Assembly (NCBI GenBank): GCA_963855995.1
Contig: OY979717.1
Coordinates: 9,978,001-10,042,000 of the forward strand
DNA: 64,000 bases
From: Muricea muricata
Lineage: Eukaryota > Cnidaria > Anthozoa > Malacalcyonacea > Plexauridae
Direction of reading: 5' to 3'
The position numbers and the translations under genes are program-made. Below are positions 29,401-41,156 of the stretch, one piece after another (the stretch's first letter is position 1; each line of letters opens with the position of its first letter). Under the pieces are notes generated by a model that made no database searches, had not been told where the DNA came from, and saw only the letters and a program-made list of their open reading frames with translations.

Positions 29401-30139
29401 TCTTCCTCCATCTCCTTTACGTCATTCATTTTATGCTCCTTTGGATCCACTGCCTCTGAGATGTTGACCACATTGTTATTGAAAAAATCCATTAATAAAT
29501 TTAACAAAGCTGGAAACTATTGAATTTGTCTTTCAAAATCTTGTTTTATCAGTCGATAATGACGAGCATTACTTTAAGGCCAACAACAACGCTGGAAAAA
29601 TTGTGTGCAGTGGCGAACCAGCCCGAAATTTGGTCATGCAAATACAAATTTTCCTGTGCAGCTTATAGACCGTATAAGGAATCAATTCAGTTCTAATAAA
29701 TACAAAATGATAATGATTTAAATTTGCATACCATGATCAAATTGTTGGGCTGGCTTCGCTACTGATTGTTGGTAATATTAGGTTGTCCCGTACGTTTGAA
29801 ATAATTTCGTATCACTGCTGACTACTGTTATGGAACACACGTGCCAGGCAGCCACGCGAGCCACGGTTAACGTTACAAATTCTGGTCATGTCGCATTACT
29901 TCAATTTTATTACAGGATATACAGGCTGTATAAGGCATTGGTTAATCCAACTTTGAAGCGCTCTAATGCGTTTATTATTTAATCTACAGAAATTATTTTT
30001 CACAGTCGGAAGACCAGGCTTTTAGCTTTGATTGTCATCATCTTTTTTTAATTTGAAGAAAAATTGCGCAAATACAAATTACTTCCTTTTCCCTTCTTAA
30101 CCATCAAAATTTCATCACCTAAGTTACAGTTATTCATTT
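29401..30139. other. Upstream region of the first PAN/EGF gene
   Basis: No gene seen. 29401-29470 may be residual LINE sequence. The last 100 bp are similar to the region upstream of the second paralogue (36960-37067). Confidence 0.45.
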
Positions 30140-31519
30140 ATGCCCATTGTTCTTTATTTCAGCGTTTGTCTGTTCCTCCTTGAATTTTCAAACTTAACCC
30201 ATAAAGGTTCAGCGTCGTACAAAGTGATTGGTACTCGTGATAGGATCATGTATGGATTCAGTTTACGAAATGTCACAAAAGCACAGACAATGGATCAATG
30301 TTTGGCAAAATGTTTAGAAGATTGTGAATGCTTGTCATTCCAAATTTGTGATTTGAATAAACTGTGCCAGCTGTGTTCTTCAAATCGCTACAAAAATGAA
30401 ACATTTTTCCAACTAGGAGAAGGATGTACCAGTTTTGTTTTTGAAAGAGAACAACCATATAAGGTTCGTTGATAACAATAATACTTTTGTAGCAAAGTAC
30501 ATAGCAAGCATGTAATTTCTTTACTGCATGTATTATTGATATTGGGGCACACATTTATCCATTTAAGTGTGCATGTTCTGTACAATTAATTTCTTTTGAA
30601 ATCGTTGTTGAAGAGGTACACAATTACCATGTTGAGTTTTTAATGTAAAATAATATAACGTTACATTATTTTACATTAAAAACCCAACATGGTAATTGCT
30701 ACATCAGTATAACTTTCATCTGCTAAAATTTCGTGTTAACTATTTTCTCTCATTGATTCCTAGACGACAAAGAGTGCTAAAAAGAGCTGTCTTAAAGACA
30801 CCAACTGTTGTTTGACGTCGCAACCTTGTGAGAATGGTGCTTCATGTCTTCCCCTTAAAACTAAACCGTCCATACATACCAAACGTTTTACATGCAAGTG
30901 TCGACCAGGTTACCAAGGAGATTACTGCGACCACCCAATGAGATCATGTCTGGATTACTACGTTAACCAAGCTAAAGATGACCATGGTATTTATTACGTC
31001 ATCGATAGTGAAAACAAAACTTTCCCAGTTTTCTGTAAATTTAGAACATCAAAGGGGCGGGTTTATAATCTTATTCTATCCTATAAATGGGATAATTTGT
31101 TTAACCAGTCATTAACCAATGGAGCGATTGCCAATGAAGATAATCCGATGGACACTCCGTATCGTCTTTCCACCCCCAAAATGGAAAATATTCGAAAACA
31201 CTTTAAAAGATGGCGAATTGTATTTAAGAAAAAGATCTTGAACGATAACAGCTGCCGGATCATTGTTGATGTCGATTTTCATCATGAATTGAAAAGATGT
31301 GAATCTTGCCTTGTTCATATTTATCAGAAAAAAAATAACGAAGACAAGAAAATCCATGAGAGTAAATGTAATTTTACGCACGCTGCAAACAGTCATTGTA
31401 AAGGCCTATTGCACAATTTTGGATCATATTGCTGTTTAGAGACGAACAACATTTCAAATTATTGTCCACCAAACTCAGAAACGATAATAAAAACATGGCT
31501 TACCGATGATCCCAAATGA
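30140..31519 (+). CDS. Secreted PAN/EGF/fibrinogen-like protein, copy 1 (two exons)
   Basis: Join 30140-30463 and 30764-31519; donor AAG/GTTCGT, acceptor CCTAG/ACG, phase 0, 359 codons. Exon 1 starts with a hydrophobic leader (residues 1-20, a likely signal peptide) and then a PAN/apple-type domain (CLAKCLEDCECLSFQICD, later CQLC, and GCTSFVFERE). Exon 2 begins with a six-cysteine EGF-like domain (NCC, QPCENGASC, FTCKCRPGYQGDYC), then a segment like the start of a fibrinogen C-terminal domain (RSCLDYY, GIYYVI, FPVFCKF) that diverges afterwards and ends with paired cysteines (CESC, YCC). It is likely extracellular; the ligand is unknown. A good acceptor (TTTATTTCAG at 30153-30162) lies just inside the ATG, so 30163 may instead be an internal exon start. 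AATAAA at about 31623. Confidence 0.85.
30628..30697. repeat. Long hairpin in the intron of copy 1
   Basis: TACCATGTTGAGTTTTTAAT and its near-perfect reverse complement are separated by about 8 bp, giving arms of about 30 bp (about 30628-30659 and 30665-30697). It is not seen in the intron of copy 2, so it is a later foldback insertion. Confidence 0.8.
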
Positions 31520-32611
31520 ATTTGATATTTAATACACTTTTTACCGTGACTCAGTTTTACAAAATGTTTCACTGAAAATTTCAAAATTAACCCAGTGTAT
31601 GTGTAAATTAAATCACAAAATTAATAAAATATTTCTCTAGTTTAAGACTGTGTTAACTACCACAACCTTTTTAAGAAAGTTAACAGTACTTGTAATAAGG
31701 ATGCTCAGGAATATGCACATGTTGAGTAGTAATTTACTTTATCAAACGTTTATTGCTGTTGAGTACGTATAGTCTGTCATAGGTTTTCATAATCGACAAA
31801 CCTTAATCGTGTATATTAAATATAGCACTAGACTTGCATTGTAAATAAACAGTCTAAAGTGGTGTTTACAATACAAACTTTAATTGTTCATTCCTGCAGT
31901 CCATATACTGTATCTTACATAACGACTGTTTATACTACCGCAGCCAGATATCCCTCCTTTTCTAACGAGTTAAACTACAACTAAACTGTGACCAACTCAA
32001 CATGACAATGTTCTTATGTTCATTACGTTGCGCGCGTTCATTGTATAATTTTTTAAAGTTTTATGTTCTTCTCCATGGTTTAATTTCTTTACCACCATTG
32101 CGCTCAAAGTTCATCCTGAAAACGTGCTGCTACTAGCCTTGCTGTCGAAGATCGTCCATTCCGATGCTTCTTCTGAAACAGATGCTAATGGCAGATCATT
32201 TTCCTGGTACGATTATTCGTCTTCAATATTCTCTAGCATGTACGGGTGGCGTTATGTGTGAGTCATAACTTTTGGATGATGGTGGCGGTGCTGCCGGGTC
32301 AGGTGTAGGTGTTGGAGTATCCGTAACGAGGTCGTGCGGTGATCTCTTGATGAATGTAACATTTTTGGTGATGTCCTGGTTTCACCCTTCGCTACAATCA
32401 ATCTTCGCTCTTTGTTTCATCATTCATTCATTTGTTGATTTTTTCATTCTTCTTCACCTCCTGTGGTAGTCCAGTACCGTTTTGTTGGTTGGTGTAGACA
32501 GCCTTGTTTTGTATTTCCGACCGTTGAACACGAGTGATTCGGTAGGAGAGATGAACTGTGTGCTGTAAGAAACTTGTACTGGGGTAGCTAGCAAAAACAT
32601 ATTGCTCATGC
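31520..32611. other. 3' flank of copy 1, non-coding
   Basis: AT-rich; polyadenylation signals near 31623. No further gene seen; the GTGGCGGTGCTGCCGGG stretch near 32282 opens a short frame that is not supported. Confidence 0.5.
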
Positions 32612-32615
32612 TTAA

Positions 32616-33397
32616 GGTGGCTCCCTACAGTTGCAGGGCAGATCTATACAGATCAGTGTGGAGCTTCGCCGACCGGCAAATGTTTTGAAATGAACGATAC
32701 ATGAAAAGTTGTGTTTTAAGGTTTTTCTACGGCGAAATCACCAAGTGTTCTGTATATGATAAAAAATTTGTGAAACCTAAACAGTATGTATGTTTTTAAC
32801 TGTTTTTTCTGTTTTCCGACCGCGTTTTCGGGAGCTTTTACGTTTAGCTCATTCTGAAATGTTTTTCGTATGTCGAGTCGAAATTTTATCACGTCAGCAA
32901 TGATTTTATGGATTTTAGCCTCGATTATCCGCTGTTTCCTTCGGTGAATTTTTTTAAAACTACGTCCAGTTGTTATACCATATCTAAGGTAAGACATATT
33001 CGAATTTTAAAAAAATCTACAAATACGTTTCCCCGCAATCGAAATCCACGAATATATCAAAATCTGAATTATAAACCTGTCTTCAAATTTTGATATCTTT
33101 TTCCTTTATACATCAATAATCAACTAAAAAAATTTCAGAAAATTTGACCGAAGAGAAAGAAAGTTATTCTTCATTCATTGTGAAATTTAGCATTTAAACT
33201 GCAAAAAATAGAACAATCTAGTTACCATAGCAACGCTTATTTTGTTTCTATTTTTCTATATATGCACATCAAACACCTTCATATCTTTCCTGAAAGCACT
33301 CACATTGCCCTGTTTCAAGTGTAGTCAGTACAAATTTCGTTGCAAGCTGATGTGTCTTGAAAAGCCTAACATTTTATGCCACTGTAGGGAGCCACCT
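32616..33397. mobile_element. TTAA-flanked DNA element, 782 bp
   Basis: The perfect 16-bp terminal inverted repeat GGTGGCTCCCTACAGT ... ACTGTAGGGAGCCACC is flanked by TTAA at 32612-32615 and 33398-33401. No transposase is present. This is a piggyBac-type non-autonomous element, inferred from the TTAA target. Confidence 0.85.
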
Positions 33398-33929
33398 TAA
33401 GGGATGCAGGTCACGAAGCGCCACCTCTCAAACATAGTTGTCTGTGTTCAGTGCGGCGGAACTCATGGTAATTCAACGGAAAAAGTCCTTACAAAAAGTA
33501 AAAAAAGGGCAATAGAAAACACGAAAACCAATCTGTAATAATTACGACTTCAGTAGTGGATCGCAGATTGCAGATCTCCGATGATCAGATCTCCACAGAT
33601 TGAAGTTGAACACCCCGTATAATCTGATTTTTTACTAGTAATTTCATTCTATTTAGCGTGATCCTAATATTTAAATGTTAATTGCCATCGTTTAAAAAAT
33701 TGAAACTTGTTTGATGCAACGTCCGCGTCGTAAATTCGCGTTAGATCTTAAGGTCCTATTATTATTATTAACCAAACACGAGGACAAGCTTAATGTTGTT
33801 ATATATCTTGAACTACAACAGTCACATAGATGCCTTTTGAACAATATCCCTGCCAAAATTATGCAATGCATAAATTTGTCGGGGTTTTTTTCGTTTTTCT
33901 TTATATAGTTTTTTATGGTCGTGGATTCT

Positions 33930-36570
33930 TCTTTTGCCTCCTGAATGATCTGTTTTAAACTAAATTATTAATTACCAAAAATGGCAAAGATATTAGCATA
34001 AATGAACATTTTTATTGTTGAATCATTTTCTTGCTCGTTGCTTTACGAACAATTCAAAAGTGAAGCTTAAGATTCGCCCTCAAAGTATAAAAGAATCTGT
34101 TCATCTATGAAGATCATCAACGGCACGGTAAGGTAAGAAAATTAATCAACTGTGAGCCAATGAACATATTTTTAATGTGCGGATTGTTGCCTAGTCTATA
34201 CTAACGTATGACGTGTGTCGTTGTTGCCTGATAGAAAAACTGCGTGATATAGTCATGAAAAATTAAAAAAGTACGTCTCATACAGGAATAGCTAACTTAA
34301 ATTTTGAAATGTTAGAATATAATTTTGCGGACACTCAAGCTGAGATATTGAACATTTTAGTTCAAACATGCGTTGTTAGGATGTTAAAAAATTTGCACAA
34401 AATGACCTGTCCCATCGCTTATTTGTTTTTTAGTAAAGTTCGTACAGGCAACATTTCATAGAAACGTATCTACATGTCAAAGGTTATTTCTAGTAGGAAC
34501 AATCGTATCACCACCCGAATGATCGATATATAGCTTGTCAAGGCTACGCTTTGGCATGCGCTTGAACAAAAGCTTCGCGTTGCCGGAAAGTTAAAAGACT
34601 GAAATATCAACGATATAAACACATAACATGAAAATTGCTTTAACAAAATGCGCAATAATCACTAGAGTATTGAGATGAACCTAATATGCCATTTTAATTG
34701 CGCATTTTTTGCAATTTTGATATCTCCACAAACATTCAATTAAAATCTTAGTCTGATGTACAAAATTCAAGCCAGTTTTTCTGTAATATGAAACCAGCAG
34801 GACCGAACACGTTTTCTTCATCCACTTTCTCTGTTTTACCCCGGATTTTAACGACGAATCTCTTAAAACTGGGGGGGGGCGCACCCACTATTACCTTCCC
34901 TTTGCCATATTACCTCCACCCTGGTCATATGAACATCTGTTAAATTATAAAGATTTTATGCATAGTATACGTCAGTAAAGTCTTAACGAGGATTTCCGAT
35001 TTTTAACGTGTTTTGAAAAGTTTGAGTGTGCGCACGTTGAATGGCAACGACACGAGCTGCTAGAGACTCCGGTGGGAGAAGGAATAGGTTGGAGCGGGAA
35101 ATTTCCGGTATTCAAAGAACACATTTTGGAAAAAAAATTAAGTTATGTGAAGGATCTTGATGAGTTGATTGTGCACTATTTGTCAATTTTGATTACCAAC
35201 ATTTCTATCGTGATTTCAACGATATTGCGAATTACAAAATTTGAAGACGTCATTAGAGTCAGTATGTACTAATATTTTATATACTAAACCAACACGACTT
35301 TATATAAAGGGATAAACCATGTTAGATCTGTTTTGCCACGGTTTTTTCATTTTTGGCCATGGAAACACGACCACTAATTAAATCAAGGCGTCAGTTCTAA
35401 TCTGTAAGAGCTGTACAGATATTAAATTGTTTCATTTTATATGGATTTGTAGCCCGTACGCAAATACCGAATCAGTTAATCGCTTATTTGCTGGGAGAGA
35501 GGGAAACGCAATATATAAATCTATTTATCGTGTATGCGCCCCTCCCCAGGGAGTATAAGCAATAATTAAATTGATTCTGTATTCGCAGACGATGGATTTG
35601 AAGAAAATGTAAAATCAAAAAGCCTGCTGATGTCACAACCTGTTATTTTTAGTTTATACGACAGGGGTCCGCTGAGCTATTTAAGAATGAATATGAACGA
35701 ATATTAATGCACAGCAAGTAACTTTCAATGCATACATATCAAACAATTCAAGTTTATATTAAATTTAATTTGCTAACGTTTCGTCGCTACATTGCAACAT
35801 CATCAGAGCTATATACAATGAATAAACATAAGTTGTATCTAAATATACATGATAACTAAGTATTATATTACAAACGGTAAAAATTTAAAAAGAAGGGACA
35901 AATAGTAAAAAAAGTTAGAAAAACAATGTGTCAAAGTAAGGATTGAGTCATTAGATATTACAGGTATATCAAAATACCAGGTCAAGTTCGAGTAGGATTA
36001 GTGATTAAAGCCATTAAAATAGATTTAGTGGCATGGAGGAAATATTATTATTAATAAGGATAGGTTTTAATTTGGAAATGAGGAGACTTTCACGCATCTC
36101 AAGATCAAACTTAGAGTTGGCTGACGTTAGTATATATAGTAAAGTCAGAGTCAGAGATGTTATGTCCAGAGAGGTGATGGTGAGTGAGAACAGCCGACAT
36201 CTGCGAGACTGAAAGCTTATTTCCAGTTTTGGACAAAACTCCCATAAGTTCTGAGATTCGCGTGTGTATATGTCGGCTTCTTTGACCAACATACAATGCG
36301 CCATGGCATTGTATATTGCGCCACAGCATTAATATTCATATTCAGGTTGCGGTTCCCGCCTGGTATTTCAATTAAGTATTCATTAGCTGCACGTAACTGA
36401 AGACCTAGATCTATGCATGAATATATATAGTGCCGTTTAGAGACACATACAGGACACAAATGAGATAACACCTGCTCTATTAGCACATCCAATTGCAGAT
36501 CAATTACATACTTTTAAGCTCTTTTTGCGCGACGCGAAGCCAAAACGAGGATTCTGAGCGTGATTAATTA
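33930..36570. repeat. Diverged copy of the 1.8-kb repeat family, interrupted
   Basis: Shares ordered blocks with the 16-23 kb array: the CTTACGAACAATTCAAAAG motif near 34040, the ATCTATGAAGATCAT motif near 34103, AAAGCCTGCTGATGTCACAACCTG near 35617, TCATTAGCTGCACGTAA near 36380, and the GCGAAGCCAAAAC end near 36533. A Penelope-like fragment splits it at about 35685-36370. It lies immediately upstream of gene copy 2. Confidence 0.75.
35685..36370 (-). pseudogene. Penelope-like element 3' fragment with GIY-YIG endonuclease
   Basis: Minus-strand blocks in two frames: GALYVGQRSRHIHTRISELM then LSVSQMSAVLTHHHLSGHNI (36111-36329), and LEMRESLLISKLKP with MPLNLF (36014-36130). This is the GIY-YIG endonuclease signature that ends the polyprotein of Penelope-like retroelements; the leading GIY is degraded. 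The reverse transcriptase part is absent, so the insertion is truncated. Its ends show an inverted pair (GAATATTAATGC near 35699 and GCATTAATATTC near 36324). The flanking repeat resumes on both sides with TTTAAG / ATTAAG, a possible short target duplication. Confidence 0.78.
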
Positions 36571-37067
36571 GTTACTTTAAAGTTCGCCGCAAAAAAGTAG
36601 AAATTCCTATATTTTTAAAGCACGTTTTCTGTTATATGTTAAATTATATGCAAGCATGTTCCCCGCCCTCTATTCCATAAAGAAGAGACAGGTAGGAGCG
36701 ATTTTCTGTATTATTTCGCGGTGAATTTTTTCGCCAACTGTAATCATGCAGCTGTAACAGTGTTCTTATCTTAATTGTAGTTGCATTGCTGTTCAATGGA
36801 TAGAATGATTCACCCGGCATTACGAAAGCCACACATGTAGAAATCATTGATCTCATGTATATAATTCGATCAGTAACTTTCATGTCCCCAACAAGAAAAG
36901 GAGAAAATGATACAGCTATGGCCCTTTAAATAACTTGCATGAAGAATGCAGGTAGCACTGAGAAGGATAATAATTGTCCATGACTTCCCCTTTTTCTTCC
37001 TTCTTAAAATATACAGTCAAAATTTCATCATGTAAATCACTAATTATCCCATTGTTCTTTATTTCAG
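36571..37067. other. Upstream region of the second PAN/EGF gene
   Basis: No gene. About 100 bp before exon 1 are similar to the equivalent region of copy 1, which supports duplication of the locus including upstream DNA. Confidence 0.5.
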
Positions 37068-38775
37068 CGTTTATCTGTTTCTCCTTGAATTTTTAAACTT
37101 ATCATACAAAAGTTCAGTGTCGTATAAAGTTATTGGTACTCGCGATAGGATCATGTATGGATTCAGTTTACGAAATATCACAAAAGCACAGACAATGGAT
37201 CAATGTTTGGCAAAATGTTTAGAAGATTGTAAATGCTTGTCATTCCAAATTTGTGATTTGGATAGATTGTGCCAGCTGTGTTCTTCAAATCGCTATAAAA
37301 ATGAAACTTTTTTCCATCCAGGAAAAGGATGTACCAGTTTTGTTTTTGAAAGAGAACAACCACACAAGGTTTGTTGATGACAATATTACTTTACCGAGTA
37401 CAGTAACGAACACGTATTTTCTCTACCGCAGCATTATTTACATTGATAATTGAGGGGCGTATGTCCGTGTTCTGCGCGTCAATTAATTTCTTCAAATCGA
37501 TTGATAAAAAGGTGTTATATTAATATTAACTTTCTCAATACGTCGACTTAAAAAGCTTTGCTGATTTTATTAATGCCCAATGAGCAGCTTATTATGTATT
37601 AACGATCAGTATTTTCATATCGAAAACAGCGGAACAAATGTCGATGTAGTAATTTTGTGCGGTAATATTTGGAAACAACAAGTTCCGTTTAACATTGTGC
37701 AGATTGAAGCAAACTTTTGTCACTAAAACTACACGTTTTAGAAAGAGATTTGTTATTATTTCTATACGTAACTCTTACAAAATTCGCTTCAGAATTTCGT
37801 TAAAATCACTTTTAAGTGAATGCACTGAGTTCGCATGTGGGATTATACATTCTCGTACGAATGGCCATGATCTAATATGGGTACGTCACAGAACTGGCAG
37901 TGACAGTTCAACTGCTGACCTGCATTGCCAGTGTCAATGTATGAACCTTGTAAGTAATCTTGTATAAGTTTTATTTGCTAAAATTTTGTGTTAACTATAA
38001 TTATTCTCTCATTGATTCCTAGACGACAAAGAGTGCTAAAAAGAGCTGTCTTAAAGACATCAACTGTTGTTTGACGTCGCAACCTTGTGAGAATGGTGCT
38101 TCATGTCTTCCCTTTGAACCTAAACCGTCCGTAGATACCAGACGTTTTACATGTAAGTGTCGACCAGGTTACCAAGGAGATTACTGCAAACACCCAATGA
38201 GATCTTGTCTGGATTACTATGTTAAACAAACCAAAGATGGCGATGGTATCTATTACGTCATCAACAGTAAAGACAAAACTTTCCCAGTTTTCTGTAAATT
38301 TACTACATCACGTACTAAAGTGAGGTGGGTTCACAATCTTATTCTATCCTATAAATGGAATAATTCGTTTAGCCAGTTATTAATGAATGGAGTTAATGAA
38401 GATAATCCGATGGTCATTCCGTATCGTCTTTCCTCCCCCGAAATGGAAAATATTCGAAAACACTTTGAAATATGGCGAGTCATATTTACTAGAACACGAT
38501 CGAGCAACTGCTGGAGCGTTGTTAATGTCGGTTTTCACCATGAAAAGAAAGAATGTAAATCATGCCATGTTCGTATTTTTGAAAAAGTAAACAACACAGA
38601 CGAGATAATCCATAGCAGTAAATGCAATTTTACGAACATTAGAAACAGTAATTGTGAAGGTCTAGTGCACAATTTCGGATTATATTGCTGCGTTGACATA
38701 AACTTTATTTCACATAATTGTCCACCAAACTCAGGAACGAAAGTTAGAACATGGCTTCTCCAACGTTCTAATTGA
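37068..38775 (+). CDS. Secreted PAN/EGF/fibrinogen-like protein, copy 2 (two exons)
   Basis: Join 37068-37368 and 38023-38775, phase 0 at the intron, with the same donor and acceptor contexts as copy 1. Relative to copy 1 the start ATG is lost through a one-base deletion near 37047, so the leader (VYLFLLEFLNL) has no ATG here. The TTTATTTCAG acceptor at 37058-37067 is conserved, implying that an upstream exon supplies the start, or that the copy is impaired. The PAN part keeps CLAKCLEDCKCLSFQICD; the EGF part keeps all six cysteines (NCC, QPC, ASC, TCKC, YC). The fibrinogen-like start is RSCLDYY, GIYYVI, FPVFCKF. The second exon is intact to the TGA at 38773-38775. It was probably made by duplication of copy 1 or a common ancestor. 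Confidence 0.8.
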
Positions 38776-40416
38776 ATTTAGTAACTATGCTTCTTCACCG
38801 TGACTCAGTAGCTTCAGAGATGTTTGTAAATTAAATTTCAAAAGTAGTTTAGTATAGGACTGTGCTAAATAACTATCACAAGGACCTACACTTGTTGAGT
38901 ATATAGCACTACAACGTGTTTTGAGACTACAACTGTAAATATAATTTTATATATGTAATGTATCAGACCATGATCATCGCGACCTCAAAAATTCTACAAA
39001 CATGCATGTTTTCAACAGCTGCTTCAATGCATGAAATAGATGGTACGGTAGGATACCCGTGTGTACAGGATGATGGATCCCCCTTCCCCCACCCCCCCTT
39101 GATTAGGTTGGCTAGCCCTCCTTTGTAAGCAAGCAACTGGATAAACCAAAAAACTCAATCACACTCATGCAGTATACATACTTTAAATTCGCTGAATTTC
39201 GAATAAAAAGTACAAATTGTACTGGTAAATGGCACGACTATACTTTTGACCGTTTTGCATGGCAGGGGGCAATTTTTAAGGCATGTGGTACGTGCTTTTT
39301 CTGGGCAACATTGATGACAAATGTTGCGTTTTGCCCCTAAGATCCGTGTTCTTTATGCTGACAGAACGCCTTAAAGTATATTAGTGAAGTCGCTTAACCA
39401 AACGATCTGTACTGGCGAGTACAAACTTGGGCACCCCCTCTACAATTGATTAACTATGCCTCCTAATCAATTTAAGAACGGGTGCCTAAAATTTTCAAGT
39501 TAGGGGGGTGTTACCACAGTGAGGTGGTACGTTAACGGTTGGCAATGTTTCTCTGCCAGTCAATGATATTTAATGTGAGAACATCAAACAGGAAATTTTA
39601 TATGCCCATTTATCTGTTGTCAAGTCCATGTCTTTGAACAATATCCCAACACCTTATTATTAAATACAATGATTGAGTAAAACATGAACAAGCATCCCGA
39701 ACCGTTATTTCAAAAACGGAACTCCCCCCGGGATGATAAAATTTGTAAATATCTTCATTACACCCCCAAAAACATTTCAATTTGACTTAGGAGTCGCGGG
39801 GAAAGAAATACTGACTTTGTCCGCTTTGTACAGATCTTGCCAATTTTTGCCGCTAAGCGACCGGACTATATGGCGCGGTAAACAGAGTGGATTAATTGCA
39901 TTAATTGTGTTTTCGTCATTTTCTTTGTATTTCCATCTAAATTTCATAGCTCAAAAACATATTCTACATTTTCTACTGAAACATCTCAAAAAAAATATAA
40001 ACCTTTAAACATACAAATACTTGCAAAGGGTTGCTGAACAAAAAGGGTTAAGAAGGTTCTTTTTAAAAGAAAATCCCACCCAAAACCTTTTAACACGACA
40101 AATTTTGACCGTTCGATTAAGGAATGAGTCTTTAAAACGTGTTCCAAATTCTAAATTTGCTATTTGTGGCAGTATATCCTTTGTTTATTAAAATCAGCAT
40201 GCGTGCATACAGTATCATAAATATTTTTAGATTCTAGAAACCATGAGCTTTTGAATTTTGAATGGTTTGTCAAGGCTATATATATTAAAGGTTTACGAAT
40301 AATTAAGGAGTCTGGTTCAATTAAGAGCCGATTTCAAATTTAAATGACATCCTTTGATAAATTTAGAACTATAAGCATTATAACTAACAAATATAAAACT
40401 ATAGACATATATTTAA
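38776..40416. other. Non-coding stretch, nothing recognised
   Basis: 3' flank of copy 2 followed by AT-rich DNA with C runs near 39078-39108. No gene or element could be supported. Confidence 0.45.
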
Positions 40417-40538
40417 CACTTATTGACTGAGACCGAGGGAAACAGTATGTTTTGTGGACCCGAGACTGCCGATGCTAACATCGACAGTCGAGGGTCCACA
40501 AAACATACTGCTTTCCCGAGGTCTCAGTCAATAAGTAT
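40417..40538. mobile_element. Near-perfect foldback (hairpin) element, about 122 bp
   Basis: Arms of about 58 bp starting CACTTATTGACTGAGACC and ending GGTCTCAGTCAATAAGT, with a four-base loop near 40478 and only a few mismatches. Such structures are typical of tiny MITEs. Confidence 0.85.
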
Positions 40539-40786
40539 TTTGTTATATAGTATATGTGTTAAAGTGTAAATAATACACTAAAATTTCAAAAACAGCAAAC
40601 TCTGAATGAACTTTGGAGCTTTACGGTTGACGCGCATGCGCTCTTCACTCATTTTAATGTTGACCGGTCAAAAAATGTTTTAATGTTGACCGGTTGCCCT
40701 TTCGCCAGTAGTATTACCCCCCCGTATGGCGCCGGAAGTAATTAGTATGCAAGCCTGTATATAGGAAAATGACGTCATTGCGAAGA

Positions 40787-40917
40787 TGTGCGCACGCTAG
40801 GATATGCGCACTATCCTGATACACGCGAGGGTGTGCGCACTATCCTGATACACGCGGGCATGTGTGCACTATCCGATGCACGCGAGGATGTGTGCACTAT
40901 CCCGATGCACGCGAGGA
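40787..40917. repeat. Minisatellite of about 30 bp, four units
   Basis: Units of the form ATGTGCGCACTATCC, TGATACACGCGAGG, with drift between the copies. GC-rich relative to the surroundings and just inside the TIR-like fragment. Confidence 0.85.
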
Positions 40918-41024
40918 TTAACGTTTGGAATAATTTATTTTTGTAATAAAATGATAAATTTGAGTCGGTAAGAGCATACCGCTTGCAACGTTCACAGAGA
41001 TAAGACTTTTAGATTGCCAATTTA

Positions 41025-41156
41025 ATGGAGGAGAACTTATCGCGGTTACATGACCTGAACAAGCGTGTGGCAGAGGCAAGAAAAAGAGTTGAATATTTGA
41101 AGAAAAAGAGGAATGCTTTATACCTTCGCAAAAACACGGTTCACGTACAAACCTAG
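41025..41156 (+). CDS. Small basic coiled-coil-like ORF, 43 codons (possibly truncated)
   Basis: ATG at 41025 opens a lysine/arginine-rich helix-like peptide (NLSRLHDLNKRVAEARKRV, then EYLKKKRNALYLRK) and stops at 41154-41156. The following sequence, one frame over, reads KPSWMLNNLVDDACRGLKEM, which suggests a frameshift in a longer gene of about 90 residues. It lies inside the TIR-related fragment, so it may be a cargo or virion-core-like gene of that family; the function is unknown. Confidence 0.45.
   Translation: MEENLSRLHDLNKRVAEARKRVEYLKKKRNALYLRKNTVHVQT

Noticed and set aside
29006..29467. 153-codon plus-strand frame
   Set aside because: It is the antisense shadow of the R2-like LINE fragment on the minus strand.
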